The notes under the pieces: model-generated
What the model saw: the letters and a program-made list of their open reading frames with translations, nothing else
The model's database searches: none
Told to the model about the DNA's origin: nothing
Position numbers and translations under genes: made by a program
Part shown: one piece after another, positions 30,376 through 38,398 of the stretch
Layout of the letters: each line of letters begins with the position of its first letter
How positions within the stretch are numbered: position 1 is the stretch's first letter
NCBI GenBank assembly: GCA_004017275.1
Contig: SAKE01000004.1
Span: 186,001 to 250,000, forward strand
Origin: Mesorhizobium sp.
Lineage (GTDB): Bacteria; Pseudomonadota; Alphaproteobacteria; Rhizobiales; Rhizobiaceae
Reading direction: 5' to 3'
DNA: 64,000 nt

Positions 30376-31377
30376 CTACTTGACGACAAAACCATGCGCG
30401 AACGGATCGCGGTCGTCGATGAAGATGGTGTTCAATCCGGTCATCCGCGCCCAGCCGCCGATCGAGGGAATGATGGCCGGCTTGCCGGCGACGGTGACGT
30501 CCTTTTCGACCTTGCCCTTGAACAGCGAACCGATGATCGATTCATGCACGAAACTGTCGCCGGCCTTGAGTTTGCCCTTGGCATGAAGCTGCGCCATGCG
30601 CGCCGAGGTGCCGGTTCCGCAAGGTGAGCGGTCGATCGCCTTGTCGCCGTAGAACACGGCATTGCGCGCATCCGCACCATCCACCGTCGGCGCACCGGTC
30701 CACAGCATGTGCGACAGCCGGTTGATGCCCGGGTTCTCGGGATGCACGAAGGAATATTTCTCGTTGAGTCGTTGCCGCACCACCGGGCTCCAGGCGATGA
30801 AATCACCCGCCGAATGATCGGCCATGTCGCGATAGTTCTTCTGCGGCTCGACGATGGCGTAGAAATTGCCGCCATAGGCGACATCGACGGTGATCTCGCC
30901 GAGCCCGGGACATTCGACCGCCAGCCCCTCTGCGTAGAGGAAGGACGGCACATTGGTGATGCGCACCTCCTCGACATAGTCGCCGACTTGTTTGTACTCG
31001 GCGATGACCAGGCCGGCCGGCGTGTCGAGCCGAAGCACCCCCGGCGTCTTCGGCTTGATCAACCCGTGCTCGATCGCCATCGTCACCGTGCCGATGGTGC
31101 CATGGCCGCACATCGGCAAACAGCCGGAGGTTTCGATGAACAGGATGGCGATGTCGCAATCCTCGCGCGTCGGCGGATAGAGGATCGAGCCGGACATCAC
31201 GTCGTGGCCGCGCGGCTCGAACATCAGCCCGGTGCGGATCCAGTCATATTCGGCCAGAAAATGCGCTCGCCGTTCCATCATCGTCGAGCCTTGCAGCAGC
31301 GGGCCGCCGCCGGCGACCAGCCGCACCGGATTGCCGCAGGTGTGGCCGTCTATGCAAAAGAAGGATTTCTTGGCCAT
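30376..31377 (-). CDS. 4-hydroxyproline 2-epimerase (proline racemase family)
   Basis: A 333-residue cofactor-free epimerase that interconverts trans-4-hydroxy-L-proline and cis-4-hydroxy-D-proline. The two catalytic Cys motifs are PMCGHGTIG and SPCGTGTSA; having Cys at both sites separates it from the dehydratase branch, which has Thr or Ser. The N-terminal CIDGHTCGNPVRL is typical of hydroxyproline epimerases. It is the third gene of a minus-strand run with a DapA-like deaminase and an FAD dehydrogenase, the layout of rhizobial hydroxyproline use. Activity on proline itself cannot be excluded. Confidence 0.88.
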   Translation of the reverse strand: MAKKSFFCIDGHTCGNPVRLVAGGGPLLQGSTMMERRAHFLAEYDWIRTGLMFEPRGHDVMSGSILYPPTREDCDIAILFIETSGCLPMCGHGTIGTVTMAIEHGLIKPKTPGVLRLDTPAGLVIAEYKQVGDYVEEVRITNVPSFLYAEGLAVECPGLGEITVDVAYGGNFYAIVEPQKNYRDMADHSAGDFIAWSPVVRQRLNEKYSFVHPENPGINRLSHMLWTGAPTVDGADARNAVFYGDKAIDRSPCGTGTSARMAQLHAKGKLKAGDSFVHESIIGSLFKGKVEKDVTVAGKPAIIPSIGGWARMTGLNTIFIDDRDPFAHGFVVK

Positions 31378-31408
31378 GACGCTCCTCGAAAGATCAAATG
31401 CGGAAAAA

Positions 31409-32758
31409 TCAAAATCGTTGCGGGCTGAAGGGGACCAGATCGATCGGCGAAGTCTGCCCCAGGACGAGCTCGCGGATCAACCGTCCGGTGGCTGCTGCCT
31501 GGGTCAGGCCTAGATGGCCGTGGCCGAAAGCATAGACCACCGATCTGCTTCCCGGTGCATGACCGATGACGGGCACGGAATCAGGCGGCGAGGGACGAAA
31601 ACCCATCCATTCGCGCCCACCTGAGGAATCGAGCCCAGGCAGGAACCTTTGTGCCTTCTGCAGCAGCGCCCTTGACCTGGCATAGTTGGGCGAACGCTCA
31701 AGGCCGCCGAGTTCGACGGCGCCGCCAACGCGCAGGCCCGTTTCGAGCGGCGTGATGACAAAGCCATGGCCGGAAAAGATCAGCTGCCGCTTCACGTCGA
31801 AGGCGGCCTTCGGCAGCGTCGTGTTGTAGCCTCGCTCGGTTTCCAATGGGATGCGATCGCCGAGCTGCCTCGCCAGCAGATGCGACCAGGCGCCGGCGGT
31901 GACGACGAGGTGTCGGGCCTGCCTTGTCGTGCCGTCGGCCAGCGTCAATGTCGCGCCATCCTGATCCGCCGCGACGCGCTCGATCCGGGCCATTTCAAAG
32001 CGCGCGCCCTTGGTCTGCGCGTAGGACCACACCGCCTTGCCGAGCAGCTTTGAGTCGGCGACCGTCTTCCATCCCGGCACGAATGTGCCCTTGACGAAGC
32101 GCGGCGAGAGACCCGGCTGCAAGGCAGCCAGTTCCTCGCCCTGGACATGGCGAAAGCCGATGCCGAAACGCGCGCGCGCCGCCCAGCCGGGCAGCGAGGC
32201 GCGGAACTCGGCCTCGCTCTCATAAAGCTCGAGCGAGCCATCCTCGCGCAGCATTCCTCGCGTGCCGGACCGATCGAGCAAGCCCATCCACTCGGCCTCG
32301 GCAAGCTTCATCATGCCCGCTTGAGCGGCGAGGCTCGCCTCGTATTTCTCCGGCGCACCGGCGCGCCAGAAGCGGATCAGCCAGGGCAGAAGCTTCGGCA
32401 GATAGGCGGGCGGGATGCTGAGCGGTCCAAGCGGATCGGCCAGCCATTTCGGCAGCTGCCTGATCATGCCCTTGTGCGCCAGCGGCAGCACGTCGGAAAA
32501 GGCAAAGGCGGCGGCATTGCCGGAGCTCGTCTCCTCGCAAATGCCGGTGCGGTCGAAAATCGTGACGCTGCGTCCGGCCTCGGCCAGAGAAGCGGCGGCG
32601 CAGATACCGATAATGCCGCCCCCGACAATGGCGATGTCTTCCCCTTCTCCCCGTTCACGGGGAGAAGGTGCCCGAAGGGCGGATGAGGGGCGGCGCCCCA
32701 TTTCCGTCGACTTGGAATTTCCTTGCACCTGGGCGCTGCCCCTTCTGGCTGCCACCAT
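31409..32758 (-). CDS. FAD-dependent D-amino acid (hydroxyproline) dehydrogenase
   Basis: A 449-residue DAO/DadA-type flavoprotein, probably oxidising cis-4-hydroxy-D-proline to pyrroline-4-hydroxy-2-carboxylate and passing electrons to the respiratory chain. The FAD-binding motif IAIVGGGIIGICAA lies at residues 42-55, instead of near residue 5. The first 40 residues are encoded by a palindromic repeat (32643-32668) and flanking sequence, and no start codon lies between the repeat and the flavin motif, so the protein must start in or before the repeat. GHGHLGLTQAAATG near the C-terminus is standard. It lies 31 bases before the epimerase gene and 27 after the deaminase gene. Confidence 0.87.
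   Translation of the reverse strand: MVAARRGSAQVQGNSKSTEMGRRPSSALRAPSPRERGEGEDIAIVGGGIIGICAAASLAEAGRSVTIFDRTGICEETSSGNAAAFAFSDVLPLAHKGMIRQLPKWLADPLGPLSIPPAYLPKLLPWLIRFWRAGAPEKYEASLAAQAGMMKLAEAEWMGLLDRSGTRGMLREDGSLELYESEAEFRASLPGWAARARFGIGFRHVQGEELAALQPGLSPRFVKGTFVPGWKTVADSKLLGKAVWSYAQTKGARFEMARIERVAADQDGATLTLADGTTRQARHLVVTAGAWSHLLARQLGDRIPLETERGYNTTLPKAAFDVKRQLIFSGHGFVITPLETGLRVGGAVELGGLERSPNYARSRALLQKAQRFLPGLDSSGGREWMGFRPSPPDSVPVIGHAPGSRSVVYAFGHGHLGLTQAAATGRLIRELVLGQTSPIDLVPFSPQRF
32643..32700. repeat. Rhizobial palindromic repeat inside a coding frame
   Basis: CCTTCTCCCC and GGGGAGAAGG pair over 10 bp with a 6-base loop, followed by GTGCCCGAAGGGCGGATGAG, a stretch I associate with a widespread rhizobial repeat. 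It lies within the 5' end of the FAD dehydrogenase gene and is translated as part of its N-terminus. Confidence 0.7.
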
Positions 32759-32785
32759 CTTTTCCCCTGAGCGGGAGCAAGAGCC

Positions 32786-33679
32786 TTAGAACGTCGGCAG
32801 TGTCGGCCGCACGGCGAGCGCGTCCTTGACGATCTTCTCGACGGCTTTGCGGCGCTCGCCCGACAGCGGCTGGCGCGGCATGCGCACGCGGTCATTTGTG
32901 TTGATCGCGAACACTTCGGCAAGCTTGATGTTTTGGACCAGATAGGTCGAGACATCGAGATCGAGCAGCGGCCGGAACCAGCGATAGATGGCGAGCGCCT
33001 CTTCGCGGCGGCCCTGCTTCATCAGCTGGTAGATGGCGACGGTCTCGCGCGGAAAGGCGGTGACAAGCCCGGCCACCCAGCCGATTGCGCCGACCGACAG
33101 CGCCTCGAAGGCCAGATTGTCGACGCCGGTGAACAGGTCGTAGCGGCTACCCAGCCGATTGATGATCTCGGTCGAACGGCGAATGTCGTCGGAGGATTCC
33201 TTGATCGCGACGAAGCGCTTGTCCGACGCCAGTTCCTCCATCTGGTCGACCGTGACGTCGACGCGGTAGGCGAGCCGGTTGGAGTAGATCATGACCGGCA
33301 GGTCGCCGGCCTCGGCGACGGCGCGCAGCGCCGCGACCGTCTCTTCCGCATTGGTGTGGTAGATCGGGCTCGGCACAACCATCAGGCCGTTGGCGCCTTC
33401 CTTGGCGGCGCGCGTGGCGATGCTGGCCGCCTCGCGGGTGCCGGCCTCGTTGACCGTCAGCAGCACCGGCTTCTTGCCGGCGACCTTCTGCGCGGTCTTC
33501 AGCACTTCGATCTTCTCATCGGGCGACAGCATCGGCCCTTCGCCAAGCGATCCGCAGACGATGATGCCGTCGCAGCCGGCCTCCATCTGTAAGTCGAAGC
33601 AGCGCTCCATCTCGGCATGATCGAGACGATCATCCGCGGTGAATTTAGTCGTGACGGCAGGAAAAACCCCGGTCCACAT
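32786..33679 (-). CDS. DapA-family deaminase of hydroxyproline catabolism
   Basis: A 297-residue class I aldolase-like protein of the dihydrodipicolinate synthase superfamily. The Schiff-base Lys sits in FVAIKESSDD near residue 160, and the CGSLGEGPML loop and the Tyr in VMIYSNR are typical. Beside a hydroxyproline epimerase and a D-amino acid dehydrogenase it is most likely pyrroline-4-hydroxy-2-carboxylate deaminase, giving alpha-ketoglutarate semialdehyde. The ATG at 33679 is chosen because GGAG lies 8 bases before it; ATGs at 33685 and 33709 are too close to it or upstream of it. The semialdehyde dehydrogenase for the last step is not next to it. Confidence 0.85.
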   Translation of the reverse strand: MWTGVFPAVTTKFTADDRLDHAEMERCFDLQMEAGCDGIIVCGSLGEGPMLSPDEKIEVLKTAQKVAGKKPVLLTVNEAGTREAASIATRAAKEGANGLMVVPSPIYHTNAEETVAALRAVAEAGDLPVMIYSNRLAYRVDVTVDQMEELASDKRFVAIKESSDDIRRSTEIINRLGSRYDLFTGVDNLAFEALSVGAIGWVAGLVTAFPRETVAIYQLMKQGRREEALAIYRWFRPLLDLDVSTYLVQNIKLAEVFAINTNDRVRMPRQPLSGERRKAVEKIVKDALAVRPTLPTF

Positions 33680-33693
33680 GATCATCTCTCCAT

Positions 33694-33769
33694 CTGATAT
33701 ATCAGCCATATATCTGTTAAGAAACCGCCTGTCAATGCGGAATCCATTATGATATATTCAAGATATATC
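33694..33769. promoter_or_regulatory. Cluster of GATATAT half-sites, likely GntR operators
   Basis: A perfect palindrome CTGATATATCAG lies at 33694-33705, followed by a CATATATCTG stretch and an inverted pair GATATAT (33751-33757) / ATATATC (33763-33769). The cluster fills the gap between the deaminase gene and the divergent gntR. A GntR dimer binding both ends would control the two promoters together; this is inferred. Confidence 0.55.
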
Positions 33770-33781
33770 AGGAGAGCGCCT

Positions 33782-34441
33782 TTGATATCCATGGAAGCAA
33801 GCATCGCATCCGAACCGGCGGCGACCAGGGCCTACCATGTGCTCGAACACATGATCGTCACCCTCGAACTGGCGCCGGCGAGCTTCGTCACAGAGGGTGC
33901 GCTGATCGAAAGGCTCGGACTCGGCAGGACACCGGTGCGCGAGGCGATCCAGCGATTGGCATGGGAAGGGTTGCTCGACGTGCGGCCGCGCGCCGGCATC
34001 GCGATCGCTCCGCTCCATCCCGGCGACTGGCTGCGCGTGCTCGATGCGCGCCGCGGCGTCGAGGTGGTGCTGGCCCGCTCGGCCGCCCGCTTCGTCACAC
34101 GCGAAGCGGCCGACCTGTTTCACGAAGCAGCGCTCGCCATGCAGAAAGCGGTCATCTCGGGCAATGTGCTTGCCTTCATCCAGGCCGACAAGGCGCTCGA
34201 CGAAGCGCTGGCGCTGGCCGCCGACAATCCGTTCGCCGCCCGTTTGGCCGCCCCCTTGCAGACCCACAGCCGTCGCTTCTGGTTCCGCTACAAGGCCGAC
34301 ACCGGCCTTGCCGAATCTGCCGAGCACCATGTCGCGCTGATCCGCTCGATCCTCGCCGGCGACGAGGAAGCCGCGGCCAAGGACGCCAAGCGGCTGATGG
34401 CGCTGCTGCGTGGCCACGCCGAGGTGGCCGCTACCCGCTGA
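33782..34441 (+). CDS. GntR family regulator (FadR/FCD type)
   Basis: A 219-residue regulator with an N-terminal winged helix (LIERLGLGRTPVREAIQRLAWEG is the classical GntR recognition region) and a C-terminal helical FCD ligand domain. It is divergent from the hydroxyproline genes and probably represses them until a pathway compound binds. GGAG at 33771 is spaced 8 bases from a TTG at 33782 but 17 from the ATG at 33791, so TTG is favoured; the ATG remains possible. Rhizobial hydroxyproline clusters usually carry such a regulator. Confidence 0.86.
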   Translation: MISMEASIASEPAATRAYHVLEHMIVTLELAPASFVTEGALIERLGLGRTPVREAIQRLAWEGLLDVRPRAGIAIAPLHPGDWLRVLDARRGVEVVLARSAARFVTREAADLFHEAALAMQKAVISGNVLAFIQADKALDEALALAADNPFAARLAAPLQTHSRRFWFRYKADTGLAESAEHHVALIRSILAGDEEAAAKDAKRLMALLRGHAEVAATR

Positions 34442-34450
34442 TCGGGCGGC

Positions 34451-34768
34451 TCAGATCCCTTGCGCCGTTGCGGTGACGGGAACGGTATTCTCCCATCCGT
34501 CACCGGTCGCGAAGATGCAGCTTCGGCCCTGCACGTCGGTTATCAGCATGGTCCATGTCCCGCTTGCCGAGACATAGACCTCGACAATGGCAGCTTGCCC
34601 GACCACGCCGTAGCCGATCTGCTTTTGTTGGAAGGCCTGCGCCAGTCCCGCGACAAGATCACTGTGGCCGCCGCAGATGACTTGCGCCTGTGCCGATAGC
34701 GTCGACAGCACCAGCGCGGCGCCGATCGCAGCTATCCTGATCCATCGAAACGAAAATTTGTGTGCCAT
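34451..34768 (-). CDS. Small secreted protein of unknown function, paralog A
   Basis: A 105-residue protein with a Sec signal peptide (positively charged start, hydrophobic core IAAIGAALVLSTL, cut near AQA). The mature part of about 75 residues has two Cys, one at its start (VICGG) and one in QGRSCIF. A second protein of the same design lies at 35056; both share GTWT-x-L, TD-x-QG-x-SC and a GDGW/GEGW motif. The two conserved Cys suggest a disulfide in the periplasm. I do not recognise a named family. Its 3' end faces the gntR stop 9 bases away. Confidence 0.72.
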   Translation of the reverse strand: MAHKFSFRWIRIAAIGAALVLSTLSAQAQVICGGHSDLVAGLAQAFQQKQIGYGVVGQAAIVEVYVSASGTWTMLITDVQGRSCIFATGDGWENTVPVTATAQGI

Positions 34769-35055
34769 CTGGCACCTCCTTTGCCTTCACGTTCCGGCAA
34801 GGGAGGCACATGGGCAGCCTCAATACACCGGAGCGTTCCAGGCCGGGTCCGACGTCTTCATCACGTCACTCCTTCTGGTTTCCGGTCTGTCGTCTGGGAA
34901 CTTTTATGTCGTTCCCTGGATTGGATATGGTGAGGTCCCGATCCGAAAACAAGCAGCATTTCGGCCCTTGCGGCGCGCTGCAAGGCGATGATCCGCGTCA
35001 GGCGGGTTCGCGAAGTGCCGCCCATTTCAACAGAGCATCGAAGGCGCTGCCCGGT

Positions 35056-35349
35056 TCAGGCGCCCGGCAAGGCCGCCATGATGGTGCCATCCCAGCCTTC
35101 GCCTGCCGTGATGACGCAGCTCTGACCCTGCGTATCGGTGGCCAAGATGGTCCAGGTGCCCTGTTCGGAAACGAATATCTCGAGAACCACGCTCGGGTTG
35201 ACCAGGCCGCGCGCCGCCTCGCTTTCGTGGAATTTTTCGCCGAGCGCCTTGATCATATCCGCACGGGCCGCGCATTGATCCGCCGCCAAGGCCGGCACGG
35301 CAAAAGACAAAGACGCAGCAGCAAGTATCATTGCCATGAGACGTGTCAT
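35056..35349 (-). CDS. Small secreted protein of unknown function, paralog B
   Basis: A 97-residue protein with a signal peptide (MTRLMAMILAAASLSFA, cut near ALA). The mature part has two Cys (DQCAA and QSCVI) in the same places as paralog A and repeats its GTWT-IL, TD-QG-SC and GEGW motifs. The pair are tandem, same-strand and 287 bp apart, so they most likely arose by duplication and have diverged widely. No neighbouring gene explains their role. Their size and two-Cys layout would fit a small periplasmic binding or inhibitor-like protein, which is only a guess. Confidence 0.72.
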   Translation of the reverse strand: MTRLMAMILAAASLSFAVPALAADQCAARADMIKALGEKFHESEAARGLVNPSVVLEIFVSEQGTWTILATDTQGQSCVITAGEGWDGTIMAALPGA

Positions 35350-35510
35350 CCGACACCTCCTTGCGCCAAACGATGTCCCCGAAGCTGTCGCCAGCGCCGT
35401 TGATTAATCTGCCGCGCCTTCTTGCAGCAGGACTGCAACCCAAGACGGCAACTGCCCACTTGGTTCCATCACATTAGCGTTCAAGCGGATAGGATAGCGA
35501 CAGGTCAGCA

Positions 35511-35542
35511 AAAAAAGGCCCGGGTTTCCGGCCCGGGCCTTT
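35511..35542 (-). terminator. Terminator after mmsA
   Basis: AAAGGCCCGGG and CCCGGGCCTTT pair over 11 bp with a 7-base loop, and the minus strand continues with a T-run (A-run at 35511-35516). It lies 29 bases past the mmsA stop. Confidence 0.88.
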
Positions 35543-35570
35543 GCTATGGCAGCAACGAAGAACCGTCCGG

Positions 35571-37067
35571 CTAGTTCATCGTCGGGATGACGAACTCGGC
35601 ACCGTCCTTGATGCCGGACGGCCAGCGCGAGGTCACCGTCTTGGTCTTGGTGTAGAAGCGGAACGCGTCAGGGCCGTGCTGGTTGAGGTCGCCGAAGGAC
35701 GACGCCTTCCAGCCGCCGAAGGTATAGTAGGCGATCGGCACCGGGATCGGCACATTGACGCCGACCATACCGACCTGGACCCGCGAGGCGAAGTCGCGCG
35801 CGGCATCGCCGTCACGAGTGAAGATGGCGACGCCATTGCCCATCTCGTGGTCGTTGGCGAGCTTGATCGCGCTCTCATAGGTCGGCGCGCGCACCACCGA
35901 CAGAACCGGCCCAAAGATCTCTTCCTTGTAGATGCGCATATCAGCGGTCACGTTGTCGAACAGGCAGCCGCCCATATAGTAGCCGTCTTCATAGCCCTGC
36001 ATGGAGAAGCCGCGGCCGTCGACGACCAGCTTGGCGCCTTCCTTGACGCCGGTGTCGACGTAGCCTTTGACGCGTTCCAGTGCTTGGCGCGTCACCAGCG
36101 GGCCGAAATCGGCAGAAGAGTCGGTCGAAGGACCGACCTTCAGGCTTTCGACGCGCGGGATCAGCTTTTCCATCAGCCGGTTGGCGGTGTCGTTGCCGAC
36201 GGGCACCGCCACCGAGATCGCCATGCAGCGTTCGCCGGCCGAGCCGTAGCCGGCGCCGATCAACGCGTCGACGGTCTGGTCCATGTCGGCATCGGGCATG
36301 ATGACCATGTGGTTCTTGGCGCCGCCGAAGCACTGCACGCGCTTGCCGGCGGCCGTGCCGCGCGAATAGATGTAATGGGCGATCGGCGTCGAGCCGACAA
36401 AGCCAATGGCCTTGATGTCGGGATCGTCGAGGATTGCGTCGACCACGTCCTTATCGCCATTGACGACGTTGAGGATGCCCTCCGGCAGGCCGGCCTCGAG
36501 GAACAGTTCGGCGATGCGCATCGGCACGCCCGGGTCGCGCTCCGACGGCTTCAGGATGAAGGCATTGCCGCAAGCGATGGCCGGCGCGATCTTCCACAGC
36601 GGGATCATCGCTGGGAAGTTGAACGGCGTGATGCCGGCGACGACGCCGAGCGGCTGGCGCATCGAATAGACGTCGATGCCGGGGCCGGCGCCGTCGGTGA
36701 ATTCGCCCTTCATCATATGCGGCGCACCGATGCAGACTTCGACCACTTCGAGGCCGCGCTGGATGTCGCCCTTGGCATCGGCAATCGTCTTGCCGTGCTC
36801 ACGCGCTAGAATGTCCGCCAGTTCGTCATAGTCGCGGGCGACCAGTTCGAGGAATTTCATCAGCACGCGCACGCGGCGCTGCGGATTGGTCGCGGCCCAT
36901 TTCGGCTGCGCTGCCTTGGCGTTTTCGACCGCCGCGCGCAGTTCCGCCTGAGAAGCCAGCGCCACCGTGCCGCGCACGGAGCCGTCCATCGGCTGCATGA
37001 CGTCCTGCTTGCGGCCGCTGGTTCCGGCGACATGCTTGCCGCCGATGAAATGACCGTAGTCGATCAT
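35571..37067 (-). CDS. mmsA: CoA-acylating methylmalonate-semialdehyde dehydrogenase
   Basis: A 498-residue aldehyde dehydrogenase of the MmsA/IolA branch, which turns methylmalonate or malonate semialdehyde into propionyl- or acetyl-CoA in valine, thymine and inositol breakdown. The NAD fold carries the GFVGSTPIA motif, the catalytic Cys is in GSAGERCMAI, and the C-terminus has QHGPDAFRFYTKTKTVT. The start MIDYGHFIGG at 37067 is the family start; a longer frame to 37142 is rejected. A LysR gene is divergent across a 355-bp gap that holds a repeat. It is probably monocistronic, with a strong terminator. Confidence 0.93.
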   Translation of the reverse strand: MIDYGHFIGGKHVAGTSGRKQDVMQPMDGSVRGTVALASQAELRAAVENAKAAQPKWAATNPQRRVRVLMKFLELVARDYDELADILAREHGKTIADAKGDIQRGLEVVEVCIGAPHMMKGEFTDGAGPGIDVYSMRQPLGVVAGITPFNFPAMIPLWKIAPAIACGNAFILKPSERDPGVPMRIAELFLEAGLPEGILNVVNGDKDVVDAILDDPDIKAIGFVGSTPIAHYIYSRGTAAGKRVQCFGGAKNHMVIMPDADMDQTVDALIGAGYGSAGERCMAISVAVPVGNDTANRLMEKLIPRVESLKVGPSTDSSADFGPLVTRQALERVKGYVDTGVKEGAKLVVDGRGFSMQGYEDGYYMGGCLFDNVTADMRIYKEEIFGPVLSVVRAPTYESAIKLANDHEMGNGVAIFTRDGDAARDFASRVQVGMVGVNVPIPVPIAYYTFGGWKASSFGDLNQHGPDAFRFYTKTKTVTSRWPSGIKDGAEFVIPTMN

Positions 37068-37283
37068 GATTTCTCTCCCTTTGTTTGTGATGGCGCATTG
37101 TCCGCCTTTGCCCGGCGGATGGCAACGCGACGGAGAACGCAACCGTTGTGCGAAAAGTAGATAACGATTGACTGCCGAGCATCAATTCCCGCAAATGATG
37201 CTCACACCAGATGCTGGTCAAGGACCGACAGGTTGAGTTCCTTCGCGCCCCCCTCTGTCCTGCCGGACATCTCCCCTGCCTTC

Positions 37284-37419
37284 ACCCTCCCCCTTGTGGG
37301 GAGGGTCGGCGAGCGGTCGGAGCGAAGCGGAGATCGTTCGACGGGGTGGGGGTTTGGCGCCAGCGTCACCCCCACCCCGCTCCGCTACGCGGATCGACCC
37401 TCCCCACAAGGGGGAGGGT
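37284..37419. repeat. 136-bp palindromic repeat, copy 1
   Basis: The ends are 25-bp perfect inverted repeats at 37284-37308 and 37395-37419 (CCCTCCCCCTTGTGGGGAGG type). Between them lies a GC-rich core with GGGGTGGGGGT and CCCCCACCCCG. An inverted copy lies at 48383-48504. The right end supplies GGGGAGGG, the ribosome site of the LysR gene that starts 4 bases later. The other 220 bp of the mmsA-lysR gap show no gene. Confidence 0.85.
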
Positions 37420-37422
37420 AAG

Positions 37423-38304
37423 ATGAACTGGGATGACGTTCGCATCTTCCTTGCCGTGGCGCGCGCCGGCCAGATCCTTGGCGCGGCCAAGCGGCTGGAG
37501 CTCAACCACGCCACCGTCTCGCGCCGCATTGCCGCACTTGAGGATGCGCTGCGGACCAAGCTGTTTCGCCGGCTGACCACCGGCAGCGAGCTGACCCCTG
37601 CCGGCGAGCGCTTCCTCGACATTGCCGAGCGCATGGAGGGCGACATGATCGCCGCGCGCTCGACCATATCGGGCGAGGGCGACGACGTCTCCGGCACCGT
37701 GCGTATCGGCGCGCCCGATGGTTTTGGAGTCGCCTTCCTGGCCAAGCGCCTCGGCGAACTGACGGCTCTCCACCGCGAGCTGACGATCCAGCTTGTGCCG
37801 GTGCCGCGCTCCTTCTCCCTGTCGCGCCGCGAGGCGGACATCGCCATCACCGTCGAACGGCCAACCGAAGGCCGGCTGGTGGCGGGAAAGCTGGTCGACT
37901 ATTCGCTCGGCCTGTTTGCCTCGCGTGACTATGCGCAAACGAATGGCTTGCCCAAAACCGCCGCCGAGCTTGGCAAGCACACGCTCATTGGCTACGTGCC
38001 CGACCTCATCGTCAGCCCCTCGCTCGACTACGCAGCCGAATTCAGCACGGACTGGCGCACCAGCTTTGCCATCTCTTCGGCGCTCGGCCAGGCCGAAGCG
38101 GTGCGCTCGGGCGCCGGCATCGGCATCCTGCACACCTTCGTCGCCCGCTCGATGCCGGAATTGGTGCCGGTCGATGTGGTCGCACCGATCCGCCGCGCCT
38201 ACTGGCTGGTCTATCACGAATCGGTCAGGCCGCTGCGCCGCGTCCAGATCGTCGCCGGCTTCATCACCAAGGCGGTGGAGCGGGAGCGAAACCTGTTCGT
38301 TTAG
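37423..38304 (+). CDS. LysR family transcriptional regulator
   Basis: A 293-residue LysR regulator: DNA-binding helix-turn-helix at residues about 3-62 (GAAKRLELNHATVSRRIAAL) and a sensor domain from about 90. MNWDDVRIFLAVARAG is the usual start, so the ATG at 37423 is preferred over the frame open back to 37294, which would translate the repeat. The Shine-Dalgarno is the repeat's own GGGGAGGG. It is divergent from mmsA and is the likely regulator of that gene. It converges on dadA with a 94-bp gap. Confidence 0.9.
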   Translation: MNWDDVRIFLAVARAGQILGAAKRLELNHATVSRRIAALEDALRTKLFRRLTTGSELTPAGERFLDIAERMEGDMIAARSTISGEGDDVSGTVRIGAPDGFGVAFLAKRLGELTALHRELTIQLVPVPRSFSLSRREADIAITVERPTEGRLVAGKLVDYSLGLFASRDYAQTNGLPKTAAELGKHTLIGYVPDLIVSPSLDYAAEFSTDWRTSFAISSALGQAEAVRSGAGIGILHTFVARSMPELVPVDVVAPIRRAYWLVYHESVRPLRRVQIVAGFITKAVERERNLFV

Positions 38305-38398
38305 CCGTGCCGCAGCTTCTTCCGTGATTCGGAGAACGGCATGACGGCGCTCGACCCCGCATTCTACACCAGGATGAAGCCGATCTACGAACGCACGC

